Source: Gammaproteobacteria bacterium (GTDB lineage: Bacteria > Pseudomonadota > Gammaproteobacteria > SZUA-152). From it: a stretch of DNA of 64,000 bases. Both the position numbers and the translations under genes were made by a program. Below, in pieces: positions 27,769 through 37,686 of the stretch; the first letter of the stretch is position 1, and the number at the start of each line of letters is the position of its first letter. The stretch spans positions 153,950-217,949 of the forward strand of contig JAADGF010000105.1 in assembly GCA_013152545.1 (NCBI GenBank). The letters are read 5' to 3'. A model generated the notes under the pieces. That model was not told the DNA's origin, searched no databases, and was given only the letters and a program-made list of their open reading frames with translations.

Positions 27769-28509
27769 ATGAAAAAGGCACTAACTGCGCTCACGCTGAT
27801 TGCCGCTGCTGGACTACCCTTCGCGGCAAGTACGGCAACCTACAACGTCGTTGACGTCGCTAATGGCGGCTCCATTATCGGCAATGTAAATTTTTCCGGC
27901 GCCGACCCTGACCCCAAAATATTCACCATAACCAAGGACAATGACACCTGCGGTACTGGTGAGCGTAAAATTGATTTTGTGCGCGTCACTAATGGCGCCC
28001 TAAACGATACTGTAGTGTACCTCAAGAAGGTAAAGTCTGGTAAAGCCTTCCCCGCAGAGCTGAATAAACGTGAAATCAATCAGGATAAATGCAATTTCGC
28101 ACCTTTTTTATCAGTAATGAAAAACAACAATAAATTAACCGTGCTAAATTCAGACCCGGTATTACATAACATCCACACTTACGAACTCATTGGAAAAGCC
28201 AGGAAGACTGTATTTAATATTAGTCAACCACCAGAACTAACCAGGATTAACAAGACAGTCAAACTCAAGCGAGGATCCGCCATGAAACTGGAGTGCGATG
28301 CCCATGACTTTATGCATGGCTATGTCTTTGTCGCGAAAAACCCCTACTTTGCTATCGTCAAAGACGATGGCAGTTTTGTCATCGACAACGTCCCTGAGGG
28401 CGAGTACAACATTGCCGCATGGCATGGTCTTCTTGGCGAGAAAAAAGGCAAAGTCACCGTTACTGCTGATAGCAAGACCAGCATTGATTTCACCATTGAA
28501 GCAAAATGA
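27769..28509 (+). CDS. Periplasmic cupredoxin-like protein
   Basis: A 246-aa exported protein with a signal peptide (MKKALTALTLIAAAGLPFA). It begins with a beta-sandwich segment (GGSIIGNVNFSG), then a cupredoxin-like region with potential copper ligands His (DPVLHNIH) and Cys-His-Met (LECDAHDFMHGYVFV). It ends with a carboxypeptidase-regulatory-like domain (DDGSFVIDNVPEGEYNIAAWH). Strong ribosome site AGAAGGAG before ATG 27769. Members of this family are often found beside cytochromes; it may carry electrons or copper for the complex. Confidence 0.8.
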   Translation: MKKALTALTLIAAAGLPFAASTATYNVVDVANGGSIIGNVNFSGADPDPKIFTITKDNDTCGTGERKIDFVRVTNGALNDTVVYLKKVKSGKAFPAELNKREINQDKCNFAPFLSVMKNNNKLTVLNSDPVLHNIHTYELIGKARKTVFNISQPPELTRINKTVKLKRGSAMKLECDAHDFMHGYVFVAKNPYFAIVKDDGSFVIDNVPEGEYNIAAWHGLLGEKKGKVTVTADSKTSIDFTIEAK

Positions 28510-28584
28510 TTTTTCCAAGCTTGACCGCAGCTCCTGTGTATAGCTTTTAATTATCAAATTATCATCGTTCTTGACAACAAACTT

Positions 28585-28713
28585 ATGACAAACAACCAGC
28601 ATTCATTCATCCAACAACGCCGGTTAACTGCTTTCGATTATCTAGCACTGACTGGTTTCACCATCAATATGGCGGTAATCCTGCTAATTGTGGTTCATTG
28701 GTTCTCTAATTGA
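28585..28713 (+). CDS. Tiny single-helix membrane protein, 42 aa
   Basis: A 42-residue protein with a basic N-terminus (MTNNQHSFIQQRRLTAFDYL) and one hydrophobic helix (TGFTINMAVILLIVVHWF). It lies in the same orientation between the cupredoxin and UspA genes. It could be a further small subunit of the oxidase-like complex. The ribosome site is weak. Its last codons, TCT AAT TGA, are part of a 15-bp tandem repeat that continues downstream. Confidence 0.5.
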   Translation: MTNNQHSFIQQRRLTAFDYLALTGFTINMAVILLIVVHWFSN

Positions 28714-28760
28714 AAATTATCTAATTGAAAATTCTCTAATTGAAGATTTTCTAATTAAGC
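28705..28760. repeat. 15-bp tandem repeat, about 3.7 units
   Basis: Units TCTAATTGAAAATTA, TCTAATTGAAAATTC, TCTAATTGAAGATTT and a partial TCTAATTAAGC follow head to tail. The first unit contains the stop codon of the 42-aa gene. Confidence 0.8.
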
Positions 28761-28895
28761 ATCCAAACAAAGTCGCTAAGCCTCCAAGCGGAATAACCGG
28801 GCAAAGTGATAAAACCAAGTTGTCGGTCAGGATTATTAATTACAATAGCTAACCCCGATAACCAACCCAAGTTATCAAACGAAAAGGCACCAGTA

Positions 28896-31133
28896 ATGAA
28901 CGCAATATTACAAATGAAGGGACACGATGACAAATCAATACCGTTACCGAAATATAACCATGTGTTACTGGCGGTAGATTCATCAGATCATTCCAATCGC
29001 AGCCTGTTGGATGCAATACAACTGGCCAGCATATGGCATACCGATATCACCGCAACTCATGTCTATGCCGCCAAGCTGCACGATGTACGTTTCCGGCAAA
29101 TGGAAGGCGGACTACCTAAACAGTTCCGCGAAGAGCACGAACTGGAAAAACAACGCGATGTGCACGATGACCTGATTGGCCGAGGACTTTCCATCATCAC
29201 TGACTCCTACCTGGATCACGCCGAACGCCAGTGTCAACAAGCCAGGCTAAGCTTTAAACGTTGTAGTCTTGAAGGTAAAAATTATCGTGAACTGGCACAA
29301 GAAACAAACAGCGGTCGTTACGACCTACTGGTAATGGGTGCATTGGGGCTCGGCGCCGTGCAAGGTAGCCGCGTAGGTACAGTTTGTCAACGCGTGGTAC
29401 GTCGCAGCGACATTGATACTCTGGTGATCAAGGAACCCAAACGTTCCATCGCCGAAGGTCCCATTGTGGTGGCCATTGATGGTTCCACCAAAGCCTATGG
29501 CGGTCTATTAACAGCCCTCAGTCTGGCCCAACAATGGCAGGTTCCAGTAAAAGTGATCGCTGCCTTTGATCCCTATTTTCACTACGTGGCCTTTAACCGC
29601 ATCGCCGATGTGTTATCGGAGGAGGCCGGTAAGGTGTTTCGTTTTCAAGAGCAAGAAAAACTCCATGAAAAAATCATTGACTCAGGACTTGCAAAAATCT
29701 ATCAAGGCCATTTGGATGTCGCCAAAAGTATTGCGAATGACTATATTTTAAAAACCAATACAGTAAAAACAAAGGGGTTTAAAACAAGGGGGTTAAAAAT
29801 AGCGGTGGAAATTGAAACCAAACTGTTGGACGGCAAACCACATGATGCCATTGAAAAATATCTCAAAGCGATCAACCCCTCGTTACTGATCATAGGCAAA
29901 CTTGGCATCCATGCCGACGCTAAACTGGACATTGGCGGCACGTCTGAAAACCTGCTGCACAATACCACATGCGCCCTGCTTTTAAGTCAACGTGAATTCC
30001 AGCCACAAATTGATCTGGTGGCGGAAACCACGACCTCCTGGACCACTCAGGCGACAGAACGCATCAACAAAGTTCCCGAGTTCGTGCGTAATATGGCTCG
30101 CATGACAATTTTACGTTATGCACAAGAAAAAGGGCACACCGTTATCACCAAGCGCATTGTAGACGACGCTACGGCACAGTTATGCCCCAGCCATGCCAAA
30201 CAAGCCATGGCCGAAATCGTCGCAACCCATGATGCCAAAAAACAAGGCCGTTCTCTCAAAATTAAAAAACCCGAACCCATGCGTTGGTCGCGCCAAGCCA
30301 CTAAGCTGCTCGCTAACATCGACAATCTGGCAGTGCGCGGTAATCTTATGATGCGTGCAGAAAAAAAAGCTCGTCAAGCCGCTAGCATCAAGGTTGAAAT
30401 ATCACACGTCAGCCCCTTCATCAAGGCAAATCAATCCTGTTTAATACCACAACCCATTACCACTGAACAGCATTGGCAGGCCGCGGCACTGGCCCACTTG
30501 GCCCGAGTTCCCGAAGGCTTCATGCGTGACACCAGTCGCCAGCACATCGAAGACTATGCCCGTCAGCAAGGTATCAGTAATATTAGCTTAGCGATCGCAA
30601 CAGCCGGTCTGGAACAGGTGGGCAATACCATGCAAACGGCAAATAATCCGGCCCAATCCAGCGTTAACAGCAAATGCCCGTTTGGCCACGATGCGAAACC
30701 GTTAGCCAACAATAGAAAAATTGCCTGGAACGATGCCGCTCAGGCACGTATGAAAAAGGTTCCGGTTGGTTTTATGCGTAACCTGACCCGGCAACGAATT
30801 GAAACTTTCGCCCAACATAAAGGCGTAACAGAAATCACACCCGCGCTGATTGACGAAAAATACCGTGAATGGCGCGACGGCGCTGAAAAACAGCAACGCC
30901 TACTGATCTGGACTACCGACGCCCTGCAACGAATCGAGCGTATCCCGGATTTTGTACGTGGTATGGCCATCAAAGAGGTAGAGCGCTGCGCCCAACAACA
31001 GGGGGAAGACACCGTTACCGCGGATACTATCGGTCTCGCCATGAAACATTGGAAAGGCATGGGCGCGTTCCACTCTGACGCCAACCCTGGTCTCTACTCG
31101 GGACTCACTGCCAAAACGCTTAATAGCTCTTAA
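28896..31133 (+). CDS. Double UspA protein with five PCP_red-like modules
   Basis: A 745-aa protein. Two universal-stress-protein domains come first (about 20-190: NHVLLAVDSSDHSNRSLLDA, VMGALGLGAVQGSRVGTV; about 190-365: PIVVAIDGSTKAYGG ... LIIGKLGIHA). Then come about five repeats of the PCP_red type known from the C-terminus of the light-independent protochlorophyllide reductase B subunit: WTTQATERINKVPEFVR, WSRQATKLLANIDNL (weak), WQAAALAHLARVPEGFMR, WNDAAQARMKKVPVGFMR, WTTDALQRIERIPDFVR, each followed by an ...A...G...I/V segment. No photosynthesis genes are near. ATG 28896 has AAGG upstream. Likely a soluble ATP- or ligand-binding protein that holds tetrapyrroles. Confidence 0.75.
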   Translation: MNAILQMKGHDDKSIPLPKYNHVLLAVDSSDHSNRSLLDAIQLASIWHTDITATHVYAAKLHDVRFRQMEGGLPKQFREEHELEKQRDVHDDLIGRGLSIITDSYLDHAERQCQQARLSFKRCSLEGKNYRELAQETNSGRYDLLVMGALGLGAVQGSRVGTVCQRVVRRSDIDTLVIKEPKRSIAEGPIVVAIDGSTKAYGGLLTALSLAQQWQVPVKVIAAFDPYFHYVAFNRIADVLSEEAGKVFRFQEQEKLHEKIIDSGLAKIYQGHLDVAKSIANDYILKTNTVKTKGFKTRGLKIAVEIETKLLDGKPHDAIEKYLKAINPSLLIIGKLGIHADAKLDIGGTSENLLHNTTCALLLSQREFQPQIDLVAETTTSWTTQATERINKVPEFVRNMARMTILRYAQEKGHTVITKRIVDDATAQLCPSHAKQAMAEIVATHDAKKQGRSLKIKKPEPMRWSRQATKLLANIDNLAVRGNLMMRAEKKARQAASIKVEISHVSPFIKANQSCLIPQPITTEQHWQAAALAHLARVPEGFMRDTSRQHIEDYARQQGISNISLAIATAGLEQVGNTMQTANNPAQSSVNSKCPFGHDAKPLANNRKIAWNDAAQARMKKVPVGFMRNLTRQRIETFAQHKGVTEITPALIDEKYREWRDGAEKQQRLLIWTTDALQRIERIPDFVRGMAIKEVERCAQQQGEDTVTADTIGLAMKHWKGMGAFHSDANPGLYSGLTAKTLNSS

Positions 31134-31149
31134 CACGTAAAGGCTGCAC

Positions 31150-33204
31150 ATGATGTCGAATAACAATCTTTTTCTGCTAGCCATCAACATTACTCGACGC
31201 TGCAATCTAGCCTGCGCACATTGTTACCTTGATGCACATACCCTGAAAAACGGAAGCGAAAACGAGCTTAGCTACAAAGCGATTTGCCAATTACTGGAGC
31301 AAGTCGCCGACCACAATACAGAGCTAATGGTGGTGCTTACTGGCGGTGAACCGCTCATGCGCCCCGATCTGGAAAGCCTGATCAAGCACGGCACACAATG
31401 TGGGCTATCGATGGTAGTGGGCACCAATGGTGTCATGCTCACCGCACAACGTGTGCAATCGCTCAAACTCGCCGGCACCCTGGGTGTGGGTATTAGCGTA
31501 GACTCCCTGAACCCGGTACAACACGATCACTTCCGTGGCCAAGCGGGCGCCTGGGAAAAAACCCTCGTTGGCATTGAGGCCTGCCGCCGTTATGAGTTAC
31601 CGTTTCAGGTGCATTTTTCAGTGACGGAAAACAATGCAAACGAAGTAAGTAATATGATCGATTTCGCTCGTGCCAGTGGCGCTCGGGTGCTGAACATTTT
31701 TTTCCTGGTGTGCACTGGCCGGGGCGAATCCATGTCCGACATCAGTCCCGTCACTTACGAGCGCGTACTGACACTACTGGTGGCAGCTCAAACGCAACAT
31801 CAGGACATCTTAATCCGCGCCCGTTGTGCACCCCATTTTAAACGCATCGCTTATGAGCACGACCGCCACTCGACACTCACCCGCGCCGAAGGTTATGAGG
31901 GCGGCGGTTGTCTGGCAGGTATCCATTACTGTCGCGTCACCCCGGAGGGTGATGTCACCGCTTGCCCTTACATTCCTGAAAGTGAGGGCAATATCCGCCA
32001 CACACCATTTTGGGAAATATGGGAACAGTCTCACATGTTCAACCTTCTGCGGCAACCTTCACTAACGGGTAAATGCGGTCAATGCGAATACCAAACATTG
32101 TGCGGTGGCTGTCGCGCCCGGCCTTTAGCCATGGGAGATAACCTCATGGATTCTGATCCCTGGTGCAATTACCAACCCACAGGCGCTGCCGTGATACAAC
32201 CATTAGTTATGCCCCTTCCTAGCGCAATCTCCTGGACCACGGAGGCCGAACAACGTCTGCAACGTGTACCCGCTTTCCTGCGCACGATGGTGAAAAATAG
32301 AGCTGAAACCCACGCCCATAAACTGGGACATAACGCGGTCACCGCTGAGCACTTAGCGACACTTGCGGCTCAACGTTTCGGTGACGCCGGACCACTTGAC
32401 ATGCCTGCACAAGTACTTGAAAAACCATCGGGTAAATCAACATCAAGTACGCCGTTTCATAACGTCAGCAAAAACCTGCCCTGGAGTCAGGAGGCACACG
32501 AGCGTGTGGCCGCCATGCCAGCCTTTTTAAGCCAAGGCGTACGCGCCGTTGCTGAAGATGTCGCCCGGGCCGAAGGCCGTCTGGAGGTTAACGTCAAATT
32601 ACTCGATCGGCTAGAAGCTGAAGACCAACCAGGCCGTCGCTTTTTCTGGTCAACTGAGGCAGAAGCAACATTAGCGGAATGCCTGGCCGACAAGCCCCCC
32701 CAGGTACGCTTATTCGTCGCCCCGGCGTTGGAGACCGAGGCGGAAGGCATTACCAAAAAACGTCACGATACGGCAGTCACCTCGCAGGATGTATTGCAGG
32801 CCATGGCGATCTTCAGCGGCGGGGTGGAATGGTCCCATGATGCCGAAAAACGAGTTGCCAACGCCCCGGATTTTGTACGGGCAGGCATTAAAAAAGCGGC
32901 CGAATTCAATGCCCGCCGCGAAGGCCTGGCAGTTATCCGCTCGAACGATCTAACTCGATTTCGCAATCGCGCCATGATGCGCGCAGTACAGCGTATGAAA
33001 GGTTTTGGCATGACAGAGCTGAGCTTTGATGCCTTCAACATTGCCAAACGCAAAGTGCCACGCCTAAAAGAAAACTCGGAAGCCGTTAAACGCTTCAACA
33101 CCATTCGCGAATTTGTGGATGCTCGCGAACACCCTGGCGATCTGCTGGGACAAGAATTACTGGAAAAAATGAAAAACAAACTCAAACGCAATGATAAGCA
33201 ATAA
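31150..33204 (+). CDS. AhbD/NirJ-like radical SAM protein with four PCP_red-like modules
   Basis: A 684-aa protein. Residues 1 to about 345 are a radical SAM enzyme with Cys18-x3-Cys22-x2-Cys25 (RRCNLACAHCYLD), GGEPLMRPD, and NIFFLVCTGRG, a motif typical of haem-pathway radical SAM proteins NirJ, AhbC and AhbD. A second iron-sulfur region (CRVTPEGDVTACPYIP, then CGQCEYQTLCGGCRARP) follows. Residues about 358-684 hold four PCP_red-like modules (WTTEAEQRLQRVPAFLR, WSQEAHERVAAMPAFL, WSTEAEATLAECLADKP, WSHDAEKRVANAPDFVR). Those enzymes modify porphyrin side chains, so a haem-modifying role is reasonable; the exact reaction is unknown. It begins 16 bp after the UspA gene and ends 2 bp before hemY. 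Confidence 0.8.
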   Translation: MMSNNNLFLLAINITRRCNLACAHCYLDAHTLKNGSENELSYKAICQLLEQVADHNTELMVVLTGGEPLMRPDLESLIKHGTQCGLSMVVGTNGVMLTAQRVQSLKLAGTLGVGISVDSLNPVQHDHFRGQAGAWEKTLVGIEACRRYELPFQVHFSVTENNANEVSNMIDFARASGARVLNIFFLVCTGRGESMSDISPVTYERVLTLLVAAQTQHQDILIRARCAPHFKRIAYEHDRHSTLTRAEGYEGGGCLAGIHYCRVTPEGDVTACPYIPESEGNIRHTPFWEIWEQSHMFNLLRQPSLTGKCGQCEYQTLCGGCRARPLAMGDNLMDSDPWCNYQPTGAAVIQPLVMPLPSAISWTTEAEQRLQRVPAFLRTMVKNRAETHAHKLGHNAVTAEHLATLAAQRFGDAGPLDMPAQVLEKPSGKSTSSTPFHNVSKNLPWSQEAHERVAAMPAFLSQGVRAVAEDVARAEGRLEVNVKLLDRLEAEDQPGRRFFWSTEAEATLAECLADKPPQVRLFVAPALETEAEGITKKRHDTAVTSQDVLQAMAIFSGGVEWSHDAEKRVANAPDFVRAGIKKAAEFNARREGLAVIRSNDLTRFRNRAMMRAVQRMKGFGMTELSFDAFNIAKRKVPRLKENSEAVKRFNTIREFVDAREHPGDLLGQELLEKMKNKLKRNDKQ

Positions 33205-33206
33205 AG

Positions 33207-34637
33207 ATGAACGACACTGACGTACTCATTATTGGCGGCGGTATCTCGGGGCTCGCCACGGCCTGGTGGCTAGCCCAGGCAGGTGTCTCCGTGCAGGTAT
33301 GGGAAGCGGACAATCGCATGGGCGGAAAAATTAGCAGTCATCAACAGGATGGTTATCTCACCGAACAAGCCGCTTCGCTGCTGATGAATTCTCGGCCAGA
33401 CGTAGCACAACTGATGAACAAAATCGGACTGAATGATGTTAAAACCCCACGTTTAGCGCAGGCCAAAGCTCGGCGTTATCTATTACAGCGGGGCAAACTA
33501 CAGGCTTTACCGATGCAACTAAGCGGCCTGTTGACCTCACCATTGTGGAGCTTGCGTGGCAAGCTGCGCCTGTTATTGGAGCCCTTCGTCCTCGCTGGCG
33601 GCACCGAAGACGAAACCGTAAGTCAATTTATCCGCCGCCGTTTGGGCAATGAAATGCTGGAAAAGGCTATGGAACCCTATATTTCCGGCACCTTGGCAGC
33701 GAACCCAGACCTCGCCTCTGCCACTGCCACTCTGCCCCGGCTAACGGCACTGGAACGCCGCTTCGGCTCCATCACGGCGGGTATACTCGCTCATAAACTA
33801 CTGCGCCGCCGCACCGCTTGCAGCACCGATACCTTTTCTTTCCGCGGCGGCATGAATACACTGACAAGCACCCTGGCTCGTGGCCTGGCCCGAACCCCAG
33901 GGGTACACATACTATCGAATCGAGGCGTGAAAGAAATAACGCCCATCAAAGGTGGCTGGTCTGTCACGGCGGCGACCCCCGATGCCGAATACAACCTGCG
34001 CACCACCCATGTGGTGGTGGCTACACCCGCCCCGGCCGCTGCTAGGTTGGTGGCACCTCTGGACACAGTCCTGGCCTCACAATTGGCTCAGATCCAATAC
34101 GCTCCCCTGGTGGTGTTGCACCTAGGATTGAACCGCCAGCAAATTGCTCACCCCCTGGATGGGACCGGTTTTCTCACTCCAAGAGACGAACGACAACCCT
34201 TTACTGGCAACCTATGGATGAGCAGCCTGTTCGCTAATCGCGCACCCAATAAGCACGTTTTGCTGACCACTTACCTTGGCGGCGCCCGACAACCTGAAGC
34301 AACCAATTGGAATGATACCCGCCTGGTCGACGAAACCTTGCACGCCTTAACCCCCCTACTCGCCTTAAAGGGTAACCCGGAGATGGTCCGTATCGACCGT
34401 CATCGTCAGGCCTTGCCGCTTTATCACGGTGCCCATATAGCGAGAGATCGTGCCATCACCCAACAATTACAGGGCTTGGCCGGGTTTCACATTGAGGCGA
34501 ATTATCGCGGCGGCATCTCAGTTCGTGACCGCATTGCGCGCGGTCAACAATTGGCACAAAAAATCTGTTCACAGTTAAGACTGACAAAGGATAAACTAGC
34601 AATATCGCTAATACCTTCACTGTCCCCAAAATACTAA
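33207..34637 (+). CDS. hemY: Protoporphyrinogen oxidase, HemY type
   Basis: A 476-aa FAD enzyme with the dinucleotide-binding N-terminus DVLIIGGGISGLATAWWLAQ, the family segment NRMGGKISSHQ ... EQAASLLMN, and the C-terminal FAD-contact motif GLAGFHIEANYRGGISVRDRI. It oxidises protoporphyrinogen IX (or coproporphyrinogen) to the porphyrin. Clustering directly behind a radical SAM protein of the haem pathway supports dedicated haem production for the neighbouring cytochromes. A housekeeping copy elsewhere cannot be ruled out. Confidence 0.85.
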   Translation: MNDTDVLIIGGGISGLATAWWLAQAGVSVQVWEADNRMGGKISSHQQDGYLTEQAASLLMNSRPDVAQLMNKIGLNDVKTPRLAQAKARRYLLQRGKLQALPMQLSGLLTSPLWSLRGKLRLLLEPFVLAGGTEDETVSQFIRRRLGNEMLEKAMEPYISGTLAANPDLASATATLPRLTALERRFGSITAGILAHKLLRRRTACSTDTFSFRGGMNTLTSTLARGLARTPGVHILSNRGVKEITPIKGGWSVTAATPDAEYNLRTTHVVVATPAPAAARLVAPLDTVLASQLAQIQYAPLVVLHLGLNRQQIAHPLDGTGFLTPRDERQPFTGNLWMSSLFANRAPNKHVLLTTYLGGARQPEATNWNDTRLVDETLHALTPLLALKGNPEMVRIDRHRQALPLYHGAHIARDRAITQQLQGLAGFHIEANYRGGISVRDRIARGQQLAQKICSQLRLTKDKLAISLIPSLSPKY

Positions 34638-34653
34638 CAGGAGGTACAGAACC

Positions 34654-34983
34654 ATGACCCGGCCAGAACAGGCCAACTATTCAGGTGCGAATTCCTGGCT
34701 TTTTCTCCGCATCACCGGCGTAGTGCTATTGGTGATGTTATTAATTTCGGCATGGGCGCGCTCTTATAGCGAACATATCTCCCTCCCCCGCTATTGTGAT
34801 GCACCACAAAGTACCTTGACACATCTTGAACAGGTGCTGCGAGAACCTCGACCTGCGGGTGAAGGTTCACGCCGCCCCTACATTATCGCTGCAAAACTAC
34901 GCTTCCTACTGCCACGCCAATCGGATGAAACGGAAATCGCCTATCTAAGCCGGATTAGAAAGCACATCGAGAATACCTGTTGA
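34654..34983 (+). CDS. Small membrane protein, 109 aa
   Basis: One transmembrane helix (about 16-37, FLRITGVVLLVMLLISAWA) and a periplasmic or cytoplasmic tail with two cysteines (RYCDAP and the C-terminal NTC). AGGAGGT precedes the ATG. It overlaps the kinase gene (TGATG). Unrecognised; the coupling suggests that it modulates the sensor kinase. Confidence 0.7.
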   Translation: MTRPEQANYSGANSWLFLRITGVVLLVMLLISAWARSYSEHISLPRYCDAPQSTLTHLEQVLREPRPAGEGSRRPYIIAAKLRFLLPRQSDETEIAYLSRIRKHIENTC

Positions 34984-37577
34984 TGGTTCCTGCACCCCAA
35001 ACCAAGCATCGCTTCCCACCACTGCTGAAACGCTTTTTGCTGGTTTTTTTACCCTTAAGTCTGCTGCTGGTCGCCATTGGTATCAGCCATTACCATACTG
35101 AAATGAGATTGGCACAAACCCACCTGGAAAGCAGCGAACGACACTACGTCGCCCTGGCGCAAAAGGGACTTATCAGCGAGATGCGTGCGGTGATTTCCGA
35201 TCTCACCTTTCTGGCCAAGCTCAATGAGCTATGGGACTTGCTGGACGACACGGGTGACCGACATGCAGCGATAAAGCTGGCTCAGGAGTTCCTCTATTTC
35301 AGTGAAAAAAAAGGCGTCTATGACCAGATTCGATTTTTATCCGAGTACGGCATGGAGATCATCCGCATCAATTATGATGAAGGTAACCCCCATATCGTGG
35401 CACAAAGCGAATTACAAAATAAAAGTGATCGTTATTATTTCAAAGAAGCCCTGGCGCAAAATATCGGTGGTGTATACATGTCGCCATTCGACTTAAATGT
35501 CGAAGAAGGCAAAGTTGAGCAGCCGTTCCGTCCGGTAATTCGCTTTGCAACACCGCTTTTCAACAGCCAGGGAAAGAAAAAAGGCGTGCTGATGTTCAAC
35601 TTCCGCGGTGAACAACTGATTCAGGGGTTTCGTCAGGCGACATCCAACATTATCGATCATCTCAATCTGATCAATCATCAGGGTTATTGGTTAAGCGGCC
35701 CACAATCGAAAAATGAATGGCGCTTTTGGTTTCAACGCGAACATTCATTTTCAAAAACCTTTCCTGACGCCTGGCAACGAATGTTAAACCAGGACACTGG
35801 CAGCTTTGAAACCAACGATGGCCTGTTCACGTTTTCCACTGCCTACCCCATGGTTTCGGTATTGGAGTTTTATGCAAAAGCAGGTATGGGCGAAATATCA
35901 TCAGTCTCCGAAGGCTTGCCCGATAACAAACCCCGGTTTTGGAAAATTATTTCTCATGTTTCACCCAAAGCTCTTAATGCCACCTCGCAGGCATTTTTTC
36001 GACAGAATTTCGTCTTGTATCTCGTCGCCCAATTGTTTTTGTTAGCAGGTGCTTTAGTGGTGGCACAAACCAGGATTCGAAAGCAGCGGGAACGTACGCA
36101 AAGAGACTTTGAACGACGCTATCGCGATACACTTCAGAATATGCAGTTGCCTGCCGTCACCCTCAATGCCAGCGGACATATTACCTTTTGCAATGACTGT
36201 TTGGTGACGCTAACTGGACGACCACACAAGTATGTCATCGGCCAAAATTATTTTGATACCTTTGTCGTTACGGCAGAGCGCGAGCAGGCGCGAGACACCT
36301 ATGCACAAATCATCTCAGGAAATGCACCACCCCATACCATCGAAAATAATATTATGGCCGTCAATGGCAATACACGCCTGTTTTCATGGAGCAACACGTT
36401 GTCCTATGGAGCCTTTGGCAAAATCACCACCCTGACCAGTATTGGCCAGGACATTACCCAGCAGCGGGAAACCGAAGAGCAACTACGAAAATTATCCCGA
36501 GCAGTCGAGCAAAGCCGCAATTCTGTGATGATCACAAATTCCAACGGCGCCATAGAATACGTCAACCCACGTTTTACCGAACTCACGGGTTACAGCGCTG
36601 AAGAGGCTATCGGTAACACACCACGTCTCCTGAAATCAGAAGAAACCACCGAGACGGACTATCGTCGACTCTGGAAATCCATCACCAGCGGCAAAAAATG
36701 GCGGGGTGTGTTTCACAATCGTAAAAAAAATGGCGAACTGTATTGGGAGGATACGGTGATATCACCAATTCGCAATGAACAGGGAGAAATCACTCATTTT
36801 CTGGCCATCAAAGAAGATATCACAGAACACCAGTTGCTAAAAAAAGAAGTCGAAGAACGCAACCAGGAACTGGCCCGCACCCAGACCCTGACAGCCATGG
36901 GGCGCATGGCAACCATGATTGCTCATGATTTGCGTAACCCACTATCCTCTATCAAAATGACCCTGCAAATTTGGGGTAAACGTGCGGAGGAATCCTGGGG
37001 CGAAGCCGCCAGGGAAATGCAACAGATCTCATTAGACCAAGTGCGGTACATGGAAGATATCCTGGTGGACCTGTTGGCATTCTCAAAACCCGATGCCCTA
37101 AACCCCGAATGGTTGGACATTAACAAACTTCTGGAATCCGCCATCAACACCAATCAAAAAGCCATACAGAAGTACCACGCAAAGATCGTGACGCAATACC
37201 AACCTCAGTTGCCCACTATCCATGGCGATGCCACCAAGTTACGGCAAGTATTCAGCAACCTGATTATGAATGCCCTGGAATCCGCCGAAAACCTAAACCA
37301 GGCAGCCAAAATCCACATTAATGCCTGTTTGGGGATGGATAATGCCACACCAACGGTTCGCATCGACGTCCACGATAATGGCAAAGGCGTAGACCCCACA
37401 CAAAAACACAAGCTATTTGAGCCCTTTTTTACCACCCGCGCCAAAGGTACTGGCCTGGGCCTGTCCATCGTTAAACGCATATTGGATCAACACTACGGCC
37501 AGATCACACTAAACACGAATAAAGATGGCGGCACCTGTGCAACGGTGATTTTACCCATAGGGCCTGTCGCATTATGA
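34983..37577 (+). CDS. Membrane histidine kinase with sensor and two PAS domains
   Basis: An 864-aa kinase. A first transmembrane helix (about 15-33) and a second (about 340-360) enclose a periplasmic sensor region of the Cache type. Two PAS domains follow (about 385-500: RYRDTLQNMQLPAVTLNASG; about 505-620: LSRAVEQSRNSVMITNSNG ... ITHFLAIKEDITE). The phosphoacceptor His648 lies in IAHDLRNPLSS. The ATPase domain shows NLIMNALES (N box), VHDNGKGV (G1) and TGLGLSIVKRI (G2). TTG 34980 precedes ATG 34983. Its partner is almost certainly the sigma-54 activator encoded next. The signal is unknown, perhaps redox state or a gas. Confidence 0.9.
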   Translation: MVPAPQTKHRFPPLLKRFLLVFLPLSLLLVAIGISHYHTEMRLAQTHLESSERHYVALAQKGLISEMRAVISDLTFLAKLNELWDLLDDTGDRHAAIKLAQEFLYFSEKKGVYDQIRFLSEYGMEIIRINYDEGNPHIVAQSELQNKSDRYYFKEALAQNIGGVYMSPFDLNVEEGKVEQPFRPVIRFATPLFNSQGKKKGVLMFNFRGEQLIQGFRQATSNIIDHLNLINHQGYWLSGPQSKNEWRFWFQREHSFSKTFPDAWQRMLNQDTGSFETNDGLFTFSTAYPMVSVLEFYAKAGMGEISSVSEGLPDNKPRFWKIISHVSPKALNATSQAFFRQNFVLYLVAQLFLLAGALVVAQTRIRKQRERTQRDFERRYRDTLQNMQLPAVTLNASGHITFCNDCLVTLTGRPHKYVIGQNYFDTFVVTAEREQARDTYAQIISGNAPPHTIENNIMAVNGNTRLFSWSNTLSYGAFGKITTLTSIGQDITQQRETEEQLRKLSRAVEQSRNSVMITNSNGAIEYVNPRFTELTGYSAEEAIGNTPRLLKSEETTETDYRRLWKSITSGKKWRGVFHNRKKNGELYWEDTVISPIRNEQGEITHFLAIKEDITEHQLLKKEVEERNQELARTQTLTAMGRMATMIAHDLRNPLSSIKMTLQIWGKRAEESWGEAAREMQQISLDQVRYMEDILVDLLAFSKPDALNPEWLDINKLLESAINTNQKAIQKYHAKIVTQYQPQLPTIHGDATKLRQVFSNLIMNALESAENLNQAAKIHINACLGMDNATPTVRIDVHDNGKGVDPTQKHKLFEPFFTTRAKGTGLGLSIVKRILDQHYGQITLNTNKDGGTCATVILPIGPVAL

Positions 37578-37686
37578 ATACGGCGATCAGATATGTAAGG
37601 GGCGGACATGAAACAACTTGACTGTATGGGCAAATTATTTTTTGGACAGGCTCCCAGAAGCACACCAAATTCACATGGAGACAGCA

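Noticed and set aside
28705-28760. CRISPR-like array
   Set aside because: Units are 15 bp, directly abutting and without spacers; simple tandem repeat.
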